Below, one piece after another: positions 8,990 to 17,609 of a DNA stretch of 50,556 nt. Source of the DNA: UBA1426 sp050953365 (GTDB taxonomy: Bacteria > Bacillota > Clostridia > Peptostreptococcales > Anaerovoracaceae). Every line of letters begins with the position of its first letter. Position 1 is the first letter of the stretch. The DNA is taken from contig JBMNMN010000012.1 in NCBI GenBank assembly GCA_050953365.1, positions 1-50,556 on the forward strand, in the 5' to 3' direction. The notes under the pieces are model-generated. The model made no database searches and was not told the DNA's origin. It saw nothing but the letters and a program-made list of their open reading frames with translations. Position numbers and translations under genes: made by a program.

Positions 8990-10036
8990 TCATTCCGACT
9001 GCATGGAGTCCGTAAACAGCCGGTCGAAAACTTCGCGGTTGATTCGTTTGACCGGCGCCCCGGAAATATTTGAACAGACGGTGACGGATACGTCAAGCTC
9101 AGGGCAGACCCAGAAGCTTGCGCGGAAACCGTCGTCGTTTCCTTCGTGACCGAAGAGGAAATAGCCTTTCTGCTCCCGGCGGAACCAGGAAAGTCCGATT
9201 CTTTCTCCGTTGTTCGGAACGATGGAATGCTCCCTCCAAGCCTCTTCAAAAGTGGCGGGTTTCAGTATTTTTTGCCTGAGAACCGCTTTTGCCCATATTG
9301 CCATGTCCTCTAAATTGGACGTAAGAGTGGAGCTGGGGCCATGGGCCCGATTGTAAGGGAAGTGCTTCACGATGGCAAATCGGTTGTCTTCGGTCTTTTC
9401 GTGAGGGGCGCAGACGTCATCCATGCTGCGCCGGAAGGTAAGCAGCTCCGAATGAGCCATTCCAAGAGGAGAGAAAATGTTCTCCGAGACGTAATCTTCA
9501 AAGCTTGTGCCGGATACGGCGGCGATAACGGCTCCCAAAATCTCGTATCCGATATTGCTGTAGGCAAACTTGCCCTCTTCCGGATCGAAGAGAAGGCGCC
9601 CCTCCCGGACCTCTTCGGATAATACGTAGCGCAGCAGCGCGCCTTCGTCGGTTTCCGGGCTTTCCCAATGGTAGTCCTTTACATCCGGCATTCCGGATGT
9701 GTGGGAGAGGAGTTGGCGGAGAGTAATTCGACGATATCGATCGTCGGCCATACGGAATTGCGGCAGATAAACGATCAATCGCTCATCCGGATTCAGCAAG
9801 CCCTTTTCCCAAAGCTGCAAAATGGCGGTGGAGACGAAAAGCTTGGTAACGGAGGCCATATGAAAGATGTGATGCCGCTTTAACGGGGATTTTGTCAGGG
9901 CATTTTGCCAACCCAGTGAAGAATAATAGTCACGGTCTCCGATTCCCACGTGGACCGCCAGTCCCGGCAGATCGTAATAATACAGAGCCTTTTCCAGATA
10001 GGCGTCCAGTTCAGCGAAATTCACATTGCTAAGCAT
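8990..10036 (-). CDS. serine beta-lactamase-like hydrolase (class C/PBP4* family)
   Basis: A 348-residue member of the beta-lactamase/D-alanyl-D-alanine carboxypeptidase/esterase superfamily. The SxxK nucleophile motif is ASVTKLF (about residue 62), the YxN motif is YSNIGYEILG, and the third motif appears as FGHEGNDDGF. No signal peptide is evident, so it is probably cytoplasmic and more likely an esterase or peptidase than a drug-resistance enzyme. The start at 10036 is preceded by TAAGGAGTATTTAA. It is transcribed away from the ISNCY element inserted 135 bases upstream, which separates it from its former upstream DNA. Confidence 0.87.
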   Translation of the reverse strand: MLSNVNFAELDAYLEKALYYYDLPGLAVHVGIGDRDYYSSLGWQNALTKSPLKRHHIFHMASVTKLFVSTAILQLWEKGLLNPDERLIVYLPQFRMADDRYRRITLRQLLSHTSGMPDVKDYHWESPETDEGALLRYVLSEEVREGRLLFDPEEGKFAYSNIGYEILGAVIAAVSGTSFEDYVSENIFSPLGMAHSELLTFRRSMDDVCAPHEKTEDNRFAIVKHFPYNRAHGPSSTLTSNLEDMAIWAKAVLRQKILKPATFEEAWREHSIVPNNGERIGLSWFRREQKGYFLFGHEGNDDGFRASFWVCPELDVSVTVCSNISGAPVKRINREVFDRLFTDSMQSE

Positions 10037-10155
10037 TTAAATACTCCTTATACTATTATAATAAAGCGATTATAGGCATTAAAACATCAGCGCAAGTCGT
10101 TGCGACTGTTTGCTGCGCAATGCTATTATATCATAGAAACATTGGCGGAAAACAA

Positions 10156-10171
10156 ACAACTGCCTGTTTCC
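10156..10171. repeat. target-site duplication of ISNCY copy 1 (left; mate at 11784-11799)
   Basis: ACAACTGCCTGTTTCC occurs immediately outside both ends of the element, 16 identical bases. This sets the ends of the element at 10172 and 11783 and shows a transposition event recent enough for the repeats to stay perfect. Confidence 0.92.
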
Positions 10172-10245
10172 TGTGGTTAACTTGTGATAATGTCACCATG
10201 TAATTCACTTGAGATAATGTCCCTTTTTGAAATAGAATATTATGC

Positions 10246-11582
10246 ATGAAAGAAGGAAGAATTACATTGAGTCAAAAACAACTAAAACGATTGAAGGTGA
10301 TGAATGCCTATCTGGATGGCACCATCGACCGAAAGAGAGCATCTGAGCTACTTTCCCTTTCAGAACGTCAGATTTCACGCTTAAAGAAAGGACTGATTAC
10401 ACAAGGCGAGGCGTTCCTAATCCACAAGAATACAAACCGAAAGCCTGCTCATGCCATTCCCAGCGAGCTGAAGGAAACGATACTTCAAATCCATACCCAA
10501 GAAGAATTTGAAAACGTCAATTTCCTTCACTTCAATGAAATACTCGCTGAGCAGTATGATATACAAATATCATACACCGCACTTTCCAGTATACTGAAAT
10601 CCGAAGGAAATAAAAGTCCTAAAACAAAAAAAGCAAAACGCCGTAAAAGTCGACGTAAGCGTCGGCCCTGTCCGGGAGAACTGATCCAGATTGATGCGAC
10701 ACCTTTTGACTGGTTCCGGGATGGCAGAATGCTTGCTTTACACGGTGGCATCGATGATGCCACAGGAGACGTTGTAGGTCTATACCTTTGTGAAAATGAA
10801 TGCTTAAACGGCTATTTTGAGACCATGCGCCAATGCATTTTGACCCATGGTGTCCCCCAATCCGCTTATTCGGATAAGCATACCATTTTTCGCTCGCCTA
10901 AAGCAGACCGGCTAACTGTGGAAGAGATCATTGCCGGTAAGGTTGTACATCTAACCCAATTCGGACGTGCCATGTACGAGTTAGGAATCGATATGATCTT
11001 TGCGAAAACCCCTTGGGCAAAGGGGCGGATCGAAAGGCTGTGGGACACACTGCAAAGCAGGCTCCCGGTGGAATTTGCACGTAGGGGAATCAAAACCATC
11101 GAAGAGGCAAATCGATTTCTTAGGAGGAATATCTTCAAAGGTATAACAGGAAGTTTGCAGTAAAGCCGGAAGGAGAATCTATCTTTGTGCCTCTTCGGGC
11201 AGATGTGGATGTGGATACTATTCTCTGCATCAAAAAGAAGCGGAAAACAGATGCCTCAAGCTGCTTCTCCTTCAAAGGTAGGCTGTTTCGAATTGACACG
11301 CAAGGATACCCCCTGGTGCCTGCAAGGAAAGAAATTGACGTGTTGCTTAGCCCAAGGATTGGAATGAAAATCCGATACAAGGACCAGGTTTATGAAGCGA
11401 TCCACTACATAAAACCAGAGCGCAAGGATGCGAATCTGACGGTTCGCCCCAAGGTAAAAAGAGCGGTGCAACCTCACCTGATTCATGGGTCGGAAAAGTG
11501 GAGAGAAATTTGGCATAGTGAGCCTTACGAACTGTCATTGAAATTCCTGTATGAACTTTTCTTTGAGAAAGCAGCAGGGTAG
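10246..11582 (+). pseudogene. ISNCY transposase, broken by one single-base deletion
   Basis: DDE/rve-fold transposase with an N-terminal helix-turn-helix region (DGTIDRKRASELLSLSERQISRLKKG) and a catalytic core showing the acidic triad in QIDATPFDWF, SAYSDKHTIF and KGRIERLWD. It matches the intact copy at 15994 until about 11121, where CTTAGG replaces CTTAGCG; losing one base ends the frame at 11163. The rest continues in another frame to 11582 (DTILCIKKKRKTDASSCFSFKG). The intact homologue shows the full length is about 445 residues, so this is a mutation and not a programmed frameshift. Confidence 0.92.
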
Positions 11583-11585
11583 CAT

Positions 11586-11710
11586 AAAATTTTATCGCGG
11601 TTGACATGGAGGTATGTTGTGATAGGCCAATGGCCGGCGGTACCGGTACCGCCTTACCGCCCTAAGTCACAACATAGAGGCTCCATGTCAACCGAGGAAG
11701 ATAAAATTTT
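11586..11710 (+). other. large nested hairpin in the 3' region of ISNCY copy 1 (candidate structured RNA)
   Basis: Starting 3 bases after the transposase stop, three perfect arms nest: 11586-11596 with 11700-11710 (11 bp), 11598-11611 with 11681-11694 (14 bp) and 11613-11622 with 11667-11676 (10 bp). The interior holds a small GGCC..GGCC hairpin and the self-complementary GGCGGTACCGGTACCGCC (11635-11652). The same architecture occurs in copy 2. A run of T follows the last arm (TTTTT), so it could act as a terminator, but the size and branched interior exceed what termination needs. Function is unknown. Confidence 0.75.
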
Positions 11711-11824
11711 TGCGTGGTTGAATGGGACATTTTCTCAAGTTAATTTCATACACAAAAAGGGACATTTTCTCAAGTTATTGACAACAACTGCCTGTTTCCG
11801 TGACCGCAATACAAGGAGGAATCA

Positions 11825-12958
11825 ATGCAGTACAGGACATTTAATCCGTCGGGGGAAAAAGTATCCCTTTTAGGGTTGGGAACCATGCGTCTTCCCGTAA
11901 CAGGACGGGACGAGACGGTTATTGATGAAGAAAAAGCTATTGAATTAATACGTTATGCCATCGATAGCGGTATAAATTATGTTGACACAGCCTATATGTA
12001 TCACGGCGGTAACAGCGAGGTGATTTTAGGTAAGGCTCTGAAAGACGGCTATCGTGAAAAGGTATTCCTTGCCGACAAGATGCCAATATGGCTTGCGAAA
12101 AATGCGGGAGGATTTGAAACGCTTTTTGAAGAGCAGTTCCGGCGCCTTGGTGTGGAACACATCGATTTCTATTTGGTCCATAATCTGACGAAAGGTTTAT
12201 GGAAAGAAGTGAAGGATCAGAAGGTGATGTCCTTTTTAGACAGGATGAAAGCCGAAGGCCGCATCGGGAAAATAGGGTTCTCATTCCATGATGAACTGGA
12301 AATATTTAAAGAGATTATAAACGATTATCCCTGGGAGTTCTGTCAGATTCAGCTGAATTTCATGGATACGGAATTGCAAGCAGGTGTGGTGGGATTGAAA
12401 TATGCGGGAGAGAAGGGTCTCCCGGTCATCATTATGGAGCCGTTAAAGGGCGGTAAACTGGTAAAATCTCTACCCGAGTCCGTGGCAGCTTTATGGCAGA
12501 GCTTTCCCGTAAAAAGGACGCCGGCAGAGTGGGCTTTGCGGTGGGTGGCGGACTTCCCGGAAGTAATGACTATTCTTAGCGGAATGAGCGCGGTGGAGGA
12601 AGTGGAGGAGAACATTCGCATTCTTGAAAACGCAATGCCCGGCAGTCTTACGGAAGAAGAACAAAACCTGATACGGGACGTTTCGGCTGAATACAACAGG
12701 CTGATAAAGGCATCCTGTACGGCTTGCAAATACTGCATGCCCTGCCCTAAGGAAATCGACATCCCGGAGGTAATGGATCAGTATAATCAGTGGCATATTT
12801 ATCACAGCGTCCGGGAGTCCAGGCGGCAATACGGTTTCCTAAAGAAAGGAAGCAGGCCGACGGATTGCATCGACTGCAAGGCCTGTGAGGAACAATGTCC
12901 CCAGCATCTGCCAATTTCGGATATTATGAGGGAGATGGGGGACACCTTCGGAAAATAA
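11825..12958 (+). CDS. aldo/keto reductase with C-terminal 4Fe-4S ferredoxin-like domain
   Basis: A 377-residue cytoplasmic oxidoreductase. The AKR barrel opens with LGLGTMRLPV and shows the catalytic tyrosine region VDTAYMYHGGNSE, lysine in LADKMP and VEHIDFYLVHN. The last 90 residues carry cysteine motifs CTACKYCMPCPKEIDIPEVM and CIDCKACEEQCPQHLPI, which would hold iron-sulphur clusters, as in many anaerobe AKRs that draw electrons from ferredoxin. The start follows AAGGAGGAATCA. ISNCY copy 1 inserted only 25 bases upstream of the start, so the original promoter has been displaced and expression may now depend on the element. It ends 8 bases from the convergent gene at 12966. Confidence 0.92.
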   Translation: MQYRTFNPSGEKVSLLGLGTMRLPVTGRDETVIDEEKAIELIRYAIDSGINYVDTAYMYHGGNSEVILGKALKDGYREKVFLADKMPIWLAKNAGGFETLFEEQFRRLGVEHIDFYLVHNLTKGLWKEVKDQKVMSFLDRMKAEGRIGKIGFSFHDELEIFKEIINDYPWEFCQIQLNFMDTELQAGVVGLKYAGEKGLPVIIMEPLKGGKLVKSLPESVAALWQSFPVKRTPAEWALRWVADFPEVMTILSGMSAVEEVEENIRILENAMPGSLTEEEQNLIRDVSAEYNRLIKASCTACKYCMPCPKEIDIPEVMDQYNQWHIYHSVRESRRQYGFLKKGSRPTDCIDCKACEEQCPQHLPISDIMREMGDTFGK

Positions 12959-12965
12959 TACAGTT

Positions 12966-14213
12966 TTATCGCAGCGATTGAAGGAAGTCCTCGAAATCCT
13001 CATATTCGCTTTGTATAAAGTCATAGACAATGGGCTCCTTGAATTCATATTTTGCCGTAGGCAGCAAAGATGAACCCAAGGGGCTTTTGTACAGGCGTCG
13101 TTCAATGGAGTGAATTTCTTTTAATCCGTAGGCTGCAACAATCAACTGGCCGAAATCGGAAACGTAATACAAGCCATGAACATCCTCGTTAAGGCTGAAT
13201 ACTTTTGCGTTGACGTGGTCGTTGTTTTTCTTGAACTCCATAAAAAGCCTGCCGTTGTCATGGTTGGTCTGCATTGCGCTGCTCACGAGGGGCAGAAACT
13301 CTTCATCAAAATCCATCGGATCCGTTAAAATTTCGTAGACCGTCACATATTCAGGCCGATTTAGCATCATAGCTGCTTCCGCAGCGGTGACTCGGAAAGA
13401 GGAACGGCGGGCGGCGGATACAACTTTGCCGTTTGATACGGTTATTTCAAGCACGACAAGTTGATACCTTCCATCCATATCGATCAATGCTTCGCAAAGG
13501 TAGGAAGCAGCACCCTGTTCGTCCGTGTATTCTTCAATGGTATTTTTGCACAAGGTAGCCGGTCTCTTCTCTGCCAGCCCTTCGAGATCTATTTCCCCCT
13601 CCATCAAATAGGAAGCGCCCTCCCAGTCTCTGGCAAAGCAGCGCATGACAAAGTAATGGATCAGATGATAGTTCGAGAGAATAGGAGTACAAATTTTGTA
13701 GATAAGGGTCTGTTTTTCCTTGGGAGACAATATTACCGGTTCCTTTAACAGGATTTCGTACTCGTTGGCGGGTTCGGGAAGGGGGACCTTTAGCTTCTTG
13801 CTTTCGGATACGAAGGATTGAAGCAGATAAAGGGCTTCCTTATGAGTGACGGAAACTTTTTTGCCGCCAAGTCCGCCGATAAGTCCTTGTTCAATAGCAT
13901 CCAGCGCCAATACATCGTCGCCTTGCAGGCTTTGATACGTGTCGAGGCCGTATTCTTCCGCATCAAAATAGAAAAACTGATAAAAATCGTCCGAGATGTC
14001 AGAAGAGGAAATTTTCCAATGGATGGAGAGGGCCAATACACCCATCAGCCGCGTGTCCGTTACAAACGCTGACACAAATCGACGATTTTCGAGGGAAACT
14101 CTTACCGGCTCATCGGCTCCGCCTTTTATCAGTCTAAAATTCTGTTTTTTCAAATCAGCACTCCATGAAATAGAAATAATAGTTTGGGGATTAATGTTAA
14201 AAACAGTATACAT
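12966..14213 (-). CDS. uncharacterised 415-residue protein
   Basis: No family recognised. It is a soluble, acidic protein with no signal peptide or membrane segment. It starts MYTVFNINPQTIISISW and ends in an acidic, aromatic tail (IVYDFIQSEYEDFEDFLQSLR). There is no cysteine cluster or nucleotide-binding motif. A middle section (LSNYHLIHYFVMRCFARDWEGASYLM) is helical in character, and the C-terminal third looks like alternating strands. The upstream sequence lacks a strong Shine-Dalgarno, so the start is uncertain. It is convergent with the aldo/keto reductase, and an ISLre2 element lies behind its promoter. Confidence 0.65.
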   Translation of the reverse strand: MYTVFNINPQTIISISWSADLKKQNFRLIKGGADEPVRVSLENRRFVSAFVTDTRLMGVLALSIHWKISSSDISDDFYQFFYFDAEEYGLDTYQSLQGDDVLALDAIEQGLIGGLGGKKVSVTHKEALYLLQSFVSESKKLKVPLPEPANEYEILLKEPVILSPKEKQTLIYKICTPILSNYHLIHYFVMRCFARDWEGASYLMEGEIDLEGLAEKRPATLCKNTIEEYTDEQGAASYLCEALIDMDGRYQLVVLEITVSNGKVVSAARRSSFRVTAAEAAMMLNRPEYVTVYEILTDPMDFDEEFLPLVSSAMQTNHDNGRLFMEFKKNNDHVNAKVFSLNEDVHGLYYVSDFGQLIVAAYGLKEIHSIERRLYKSPLGSSLLPTAKYEFKEPIVYDFIQSEYEDFEDFLQSLR

Positions 14214-14254
14214 TATTCTATGACAAAAGTGTACGATTTAATTCTGCAGTGCTG

Positions 14255-14339
14255 CATTTGGTGTAAACCGTATTTGATGGCGCCGGAGACCCAATTAAGC
14301 CCTGCAAATACAACTTGCCGATACAACTTACACCAAATG
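14255..14339. repeat. 85-bp inverted-repeat element
   Basis: A perfect 12-bp inverted repeat (CATTTGGTGTAA at 14255-14266, TTACACCAAATG at 14328-14339) with a nested GTATTTG/CAAATAC pair (14270-14276, 14305-14311). It sits between the 415-residue protein gene and ISLre2. It may be a small MITE or an operator region; no second copy was found in the window. Confidence 0.45.
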
Positions 14340-14362
14340 TTAATCCAAATGCAATTTGATAG

Positions 14363-15898
14363 TGTAAAATAGTTGTGGAGTTTTAAGGAAAGAAACAGAG
14401 ATCAACTCTCCTGTGTTAAAATAGTTTCAGCAATAAAACACAAACAAGGAGGGAAGATCTCTGTGGAAACTATTGTACAACAAATCATTGCGGAATTGGG
14501 AAGAAATATTTGCAAACGGATTGAAGAAGGAGGCATATCCAATATAGATCAGTTTGCATCTGATGCCCTGGGTCTTTGCAAAGAAAGCGTTCGAGCCCTG
14601 ATATCGGGAATCGTGAAGCAATTGAATGAAGAACTTAGAGCGGACAAGGCATTTCGAAAAGAGCAGGGGCTTGTTCTAAAAGAAAAAGACCGGCAAAGGA
14701 GTCTTCTGACGGAGGTAGGTCGAATCGACATAGAACGAGACTACTATTACGCAAAAGGTGCCTATGTATATCCGTTGGATTTCATAATTGGTATATACGC
14801 CTATGAACGAGTGAGTGCCAATGTGAGCGCCCGCTTGGTGGAACAATCGGCAGAGGTTTCCTATGAAAAGAGTACGAAGATAGTAACCAACGGTGAAGTG
14901 AGCCGCCAGACGGTAAAGAATAAGTTGAGAGCAGTGGGAAAACTGGAAAAGGCAGCCCCTAAAGAAAAGCGAGTCGCATCGGAACTACATATTTTTGCCG
15001 ATGAAGACCACGTTCATCTACAGGAAGGTAAAAACCGCATGGTTCCATTGATTACGCTAAGTGAAGGAATTCAAGCCGTCCATAAAGGGCGAAATGTCCT
15101 GATGAATCCGGTACACTTTACCTCCACCATTCATCAAACAAAAGAGGCTTGGGAAACGGTAGGCGGGTACATCTCACAAGCTTATGAAGAAAATCAAATC
15201 GAGAGAATCTATCTTCATGGTGATGGGGCTCCATGGATCAAGCAAGGAATGGAGGAGCTTGCCGACTGTCACTATGTTATGGATGGATTTCACTTTGAGA
15301 AGCACTTAAAACAAGCGACAGCGGCCTTTCCGAAACAAAATTACCGACACCGTATAAGGCAGGCGGTTCAAGAGAAGAGCCTGGAAAAAGTGACAAGCCT
15401 CATTCGAGAAATGCTGTCTCTTTGCAAGGGACCAAAGCAAGAGAAGCGGGTTCGAAACTTCCTCCGTTATGTTGTAAACAATTGGGACGGAATTGTGCGA
15501 AGATATACAAAAGATATCATAGGTAGCTGCACAGAAGGTTTAGTAAGTCATGTGTATTCGGAGAGATTAAGCAGAAATCCTATGGGTTGGAGCGAAGCCG
15601 GTCTAAACAAGATGGCAGAACTTAGAGTCTACACAAGAAACGGTTGCAGCGTTTCAGGAAAGGATTTCAGACGACCTGAAGACGAAAAAAACAGGAGCAT
15701 TCTAAAGGAGTATGGGGAAAAACGGCTACAAAATGCAATTCATGGTTGTTGGGACTGGAGTATATTCGAAAAAGAACAATACAATCCGGCAGTCAATACT
15801 GCAACACAGATCCTGATCCGGTCTTATGGTCGGCAACGGGGTTTGGTTGCATAACATCGGGAGAGTTGTCAAGCAAAAACTCCACAACAACTTGACAC
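14363..15898 (+). mobile_element. ISLre2-family insertion sequence, apparently intact
   Basis: Terminal inverted repeats are visible at 14363-14385 (GTGTAAAATAGTTGTGGAG then TTTT) and 15876-15898, whose reverse complement is GTGTCAAGTTGTTGTGGAG then TTTT. They enclose a single transposase gene. A clear target duplication was not identified. The right end lies 3 bases before the target duplication of ISNCY copy 2, so the two elements abut. Confidence 0.82.
14463..15854 (+). CDS. ISLre2-family transposase
   Basis: A 463-residue transposase of the UPF0236/ISLre2 family. The GTG at 14463 is preferred to an in-frame upstream GTG at 14373 because it follows AAGGAGGG and gives the family's usual VETIVQQI start. 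The N-terminal half carries KEKDRQRSLLTEVGRIDIERDYYY; the central acidic motifs are FADEDHVHLQEGKN, IYLHGDGAPWIKQG and MDGFHFEKHLKQA, which fit a DDE nuclease. The C-terminal section has SHVYSERLSRNPMGWSEAGLNKMAELRVY. The gene is uninterrupted. It belongs to a clearly different subgroup from the ISLre2 remnant at 21950. Confidence 0.92.
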   Translation: METIVQQIIAELGRNICKRIEEGGISNIDQFASDALGLCKESVRALISGIVKQLNEELRADKAFRKEQGLVLKEKDRQRSLLTEVGRIDIERDYYYAKGAYVYPLDFIIGIYAYERVSANVSARLVEQSAEVSYEKSTKIVTNGEVSRQTVKNKLRAVGKLEKAAPKEKRVASELHIFADEDHVHLQEGKNRMVPLITLSEGIQAVHKGRNVLMNPVHFTSTIHQTKEAWETVGGYISQAYEENQIERIYLHGDGAPWIKQGMEELADCHYVMDGFHFEKHLKQATAAFPKQNYRHRIRQAVQEKSLEKVTSLIREMLSLCKGPKQEKRVRNFLRYVVNNWDGIVRRYTKDIIGSCTEGLVSHVYSERLSRNPMGWSEAGLNKMAELRVYTRNGCSVSGKDFRRPEDEKNRSILKEYGEKRLQNAIHGCWDWSIFEKEQYNPAVNTATQILIRSYGRQRGLVA

Positions 15899-15901
15899 CG
15901 T

Positions 15902-15919
15902 CATGCAATTTTGGGATGA
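15902..15919. repeat. target-site duplication of ISNCY copy 2 (left; mate at 17537-17554)
   Basis: CATGCAATTTTGGGATGA is perfectly repeated outside both ends of the element (18 bases). With the 16-bp repeat at copy 1 it shows this element type makes long, slightly variable duplications. Confidence 0.93.
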
Positions 15920-15993
15920 TGTGGTTAACTTGTGATAATGTCACTATATAATTCACTTGAGATAATGTCCCTTTTTGAAATAGAATATGAAGC

Positions 15994-17331
15994 ATGAAAG
16001 AAGGAAGAATTACATTGACTCAAAAACAGCTTAAACGAGCAAAAGTGATGAATGCCTACATAGATGGCAACATCGATCGAAAGAGAGCATCGGAGCTACT
16101 TTCCCTTTCAGAACGTCAGATTTCACGCTTAAAGAAAGGACTGATTATGCAAGGCGAGACGTTCTTGATCCACAAAAATACAAACCGAAAGCCCTCCCAT
16201 GCCATTCCCAGCGAGTTGAAGGAAACGATACTCAATATTCATTCCCAGCCCGAGCATGAAAGCATCAATTTCCTTCACTTCAAAGAAATCCTCGCTGAGG
16301 ATTATGATATTCGCATATCATATACCGCACTTTCAAGTATACTGAAATCTGCAGGAAATAAAAGTCCCAAATCAAAAAAATCGAAACGTCGCAGAAGCCG
16401 CCGTAAACGTCGTGACTGCCCAGGCGAGTTGATTCAAATTGATGCTACGCCTTATGACTGGTTCCGAGATGGCAGGATGCTAGCGATACATGGTGCCATT
16501 GATGATGCTACGGGCAATGTAGTCGGGCTTTACATTTGTGAAAATGAGTGCTTAAACGGATATTTTGAAACCATGCGGCAATGCATTTTGAGCTATGGGG
16601 TTCCTCAGTCAATTTATTCGGATCGGCATACAATATTCCGTTCACCTAAGACGGACAGATTAACGGTCGAAGAAGTCATAGCGGGTAAGATCGTAAATCT
16701 AACCCAATTTGGACGGGCCATGCACGATATGGGTACGGATATCATCTTTGCAAGAACATCTTGGGCAAAAGGACGAATAGAGCGCCTCTGGGATACATTG
16801 CAAAGTCGGCTGCCGGTTGAGTTTGCAAGAAGAGGTATCAGGACAATTGAAGAAGCGAACCGTTTTCTTAGCGAGGAGTATCTCGTAAGGCATAATCGGA
16901 AATTTGCAGTAGAATCGGAAGGAGAATCCATCTTCGTCCCTCTCAGGTCAAACATTGATATAGACACTATTCTCTGTATTAAAAAGAAACGAAAAACAGA
17001 TGCTTCAAGCTGCTTCTCCTTCAAAGGAAGGTTGTTCAAGATAGATACGCAAGGCTATCCTCTTGTCCCCGCTAGAAAAGAAATTGAAGTCTTGCTTGGA
17101 CCAAGAGTTGGGATGAAGGTCTGTTACAAAGACCAGGTATATGAAGCCATCCAATATATGAAGCCAGAGCGCAAAGATGCCAACTTAACCGTCCGACCCA
17201 AGGTGAAAAAAGTAGTACAGCCTCATCTTGTCCATGGCTCCGATAAATGGAAAGAAATCTGGCATAGTGAACCTTATGAACTATCATTGAAATTCTTGTA
17301 TGAGCTTTTCTTTGACAAAAAAGCAGTTTAG
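15994..17331 (+). CDS. ISNCY-family transposase
   Basis: An intact 445-residue transposase. An N-terminal helix-turn-helix (DGNIDRKRASELLSLSERQISRLKKG) is followed by a basic linker (KSKKSKRRRSRRKRR) and an RNase-H-like core with the acidic residues in QIDATPYDWF, SIYSDRHTIF and KGRIERLWD. The C-terminal domain (DTILCIKKKRKTDASSCFSFKG to the end) is rich in beta strands. The start at 15994 follows the weak GAATATGAAGC; a TTG at 16015 after GAAGGAAG is a possible alternative. The gene stop lies 3 bases before the conserved hairpin. Confidence 0.93.
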   Translation: MKEGRITLTQKQLKRAKVMNAYIDGNIDRKRASELLSLSERQISRLKKGLIMQGETFLIHKNTNRKPSHAIPSELKETILNIHSQPEHESINFLHFKEILAEDYDIRISYTALSSILKSAGNKSPKSKKSKRRRSRRKRRDCPGELIQIDATPYDWFRDGRMLAIHGAIDDATGNVVGLYICENECLNGYFETMRQCILSYGVPQSIYSDRHTIFRSPKTDRLTVEEVIAGKIVNLTQFGRAMHDMGTDIIFARTSWAKGRIERLWDTLQSRLPVEFARRGIRTIEEANRFLSEEYLVRHNRKFAVESEGESIFVPLRSNIDIDTILCIKKKRKTDASSCFSFKGRLFKIDTQGYPLVPARKEIEVLLGPRVGMKVCYKDQVYEAIQYMKPERKDANLTVRPKVKKVVQPHLVHGSDKWKEIWHSEPYELSLKFLYELFFDKKAV

Positions 17332-17334
17332 CAG

Positions 17335-17461
17335 AAAATTTTATCGCGGTTTACATGGAGCTATGCTGTGGTAGGCCCTTGGCCTAGCGGTACTGGTACC
17401 GCCCTACCGCTTAAAGACACAGCATAGGAGGCTCCGTGTCAACCGAGGAAGATAAAAATTT
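17335..17461 (+). other. large nested hairpin in the 3' region of ISNCY copy 2 (candidate structured RNA)
   Basis: Same layout as 11586-11710: arms 17335-17345 with 17451-17461 (one mismatch), 17347-17360 with 17432-17445 (one mismatch, one G.T) and 17361-17370 with 17418-17427 (perfect). Compared with copy 1, TATGTTGTG/CACAACATA has become TATGCTGTG/CACAGCATA, a paired T-A to C-G change that keeps the stem. The middle arm's CTCCATG to CTCCGTG change gives a G.U-type pair. The interior again holds an AGGCC..GGCCT hairpin and a near-palindromic GCGGTACTGGTACCGC. Confidence 0.77.
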
Positions 17462-17609
17462 CTGCAGGTTACTAATGGGACATTTTCATAAGTTAATTCG
17501 ATACTCAAAAAGGGACATTTTCATAAGTTATTGACACATGCAATTTTGGGATGATTGACAAAAGGCGGGAAAGGGAATAATATGTTATCCGTTGAATTAA
17601 ATAAAATGC

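Larger units (their letters stand above)
10172..11783 (+). mobile_element. ISNCY (IS1202-like) insertion sequence, copy 1, inactive
   Basis: A 1612-bp element bounded by TGTGGTTAAC and GTTATTGACA ends and a 16-bp target duplication. Each end carries two tandem copies of an ACTTGNGANAATGTC motif: 10180-10194 and 10207-10221 on the left, and the inverse at 11726-11740 and 11761-11775 on the right. These are probable transposase binding sites. It holds one frameshifted transposase and a large hairpin at 11586-11710. It is diverged from but clearly homologous to the element at 15920-17536, so the two are separate insertions rather than a fresh duplication. Confidence 0.9.
15920..17536 (+). mobile_element. 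ISNCY (IS1202-like) insertion sequence, copy 2, apparently intact
   Basis: A 1617-bp element with the same TGTGGTTAAC and GTTATTGACA ends as copy 1, the same doubled ACTTGNGATAATGTC motifs on the left, and GACATTTTCATAAGT motifs on the right. It carries a full-length transposase and the large hairpin at 17335-17461. It landed between ISLre2 and the SAM riboswitch of metK, just upstream of the riboswitch, and might therefore have changed the metK promoter. Confidence 0.92.

Noticed and set aside
8990..10036. Antibiotic-resistance beta-lactamase
   Set aside because: It has the superfamily motifs but no signal peptide and the looser form typical of esterases and PBP4*-like hydrolases; resistance cannot be claimed.
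10246..11582. Programmed frameshift in ISNCY copy 1
   Set aside because: The intact copy 2 encodes the same protein in one frame, and no slippery site is present; a single C was lost.
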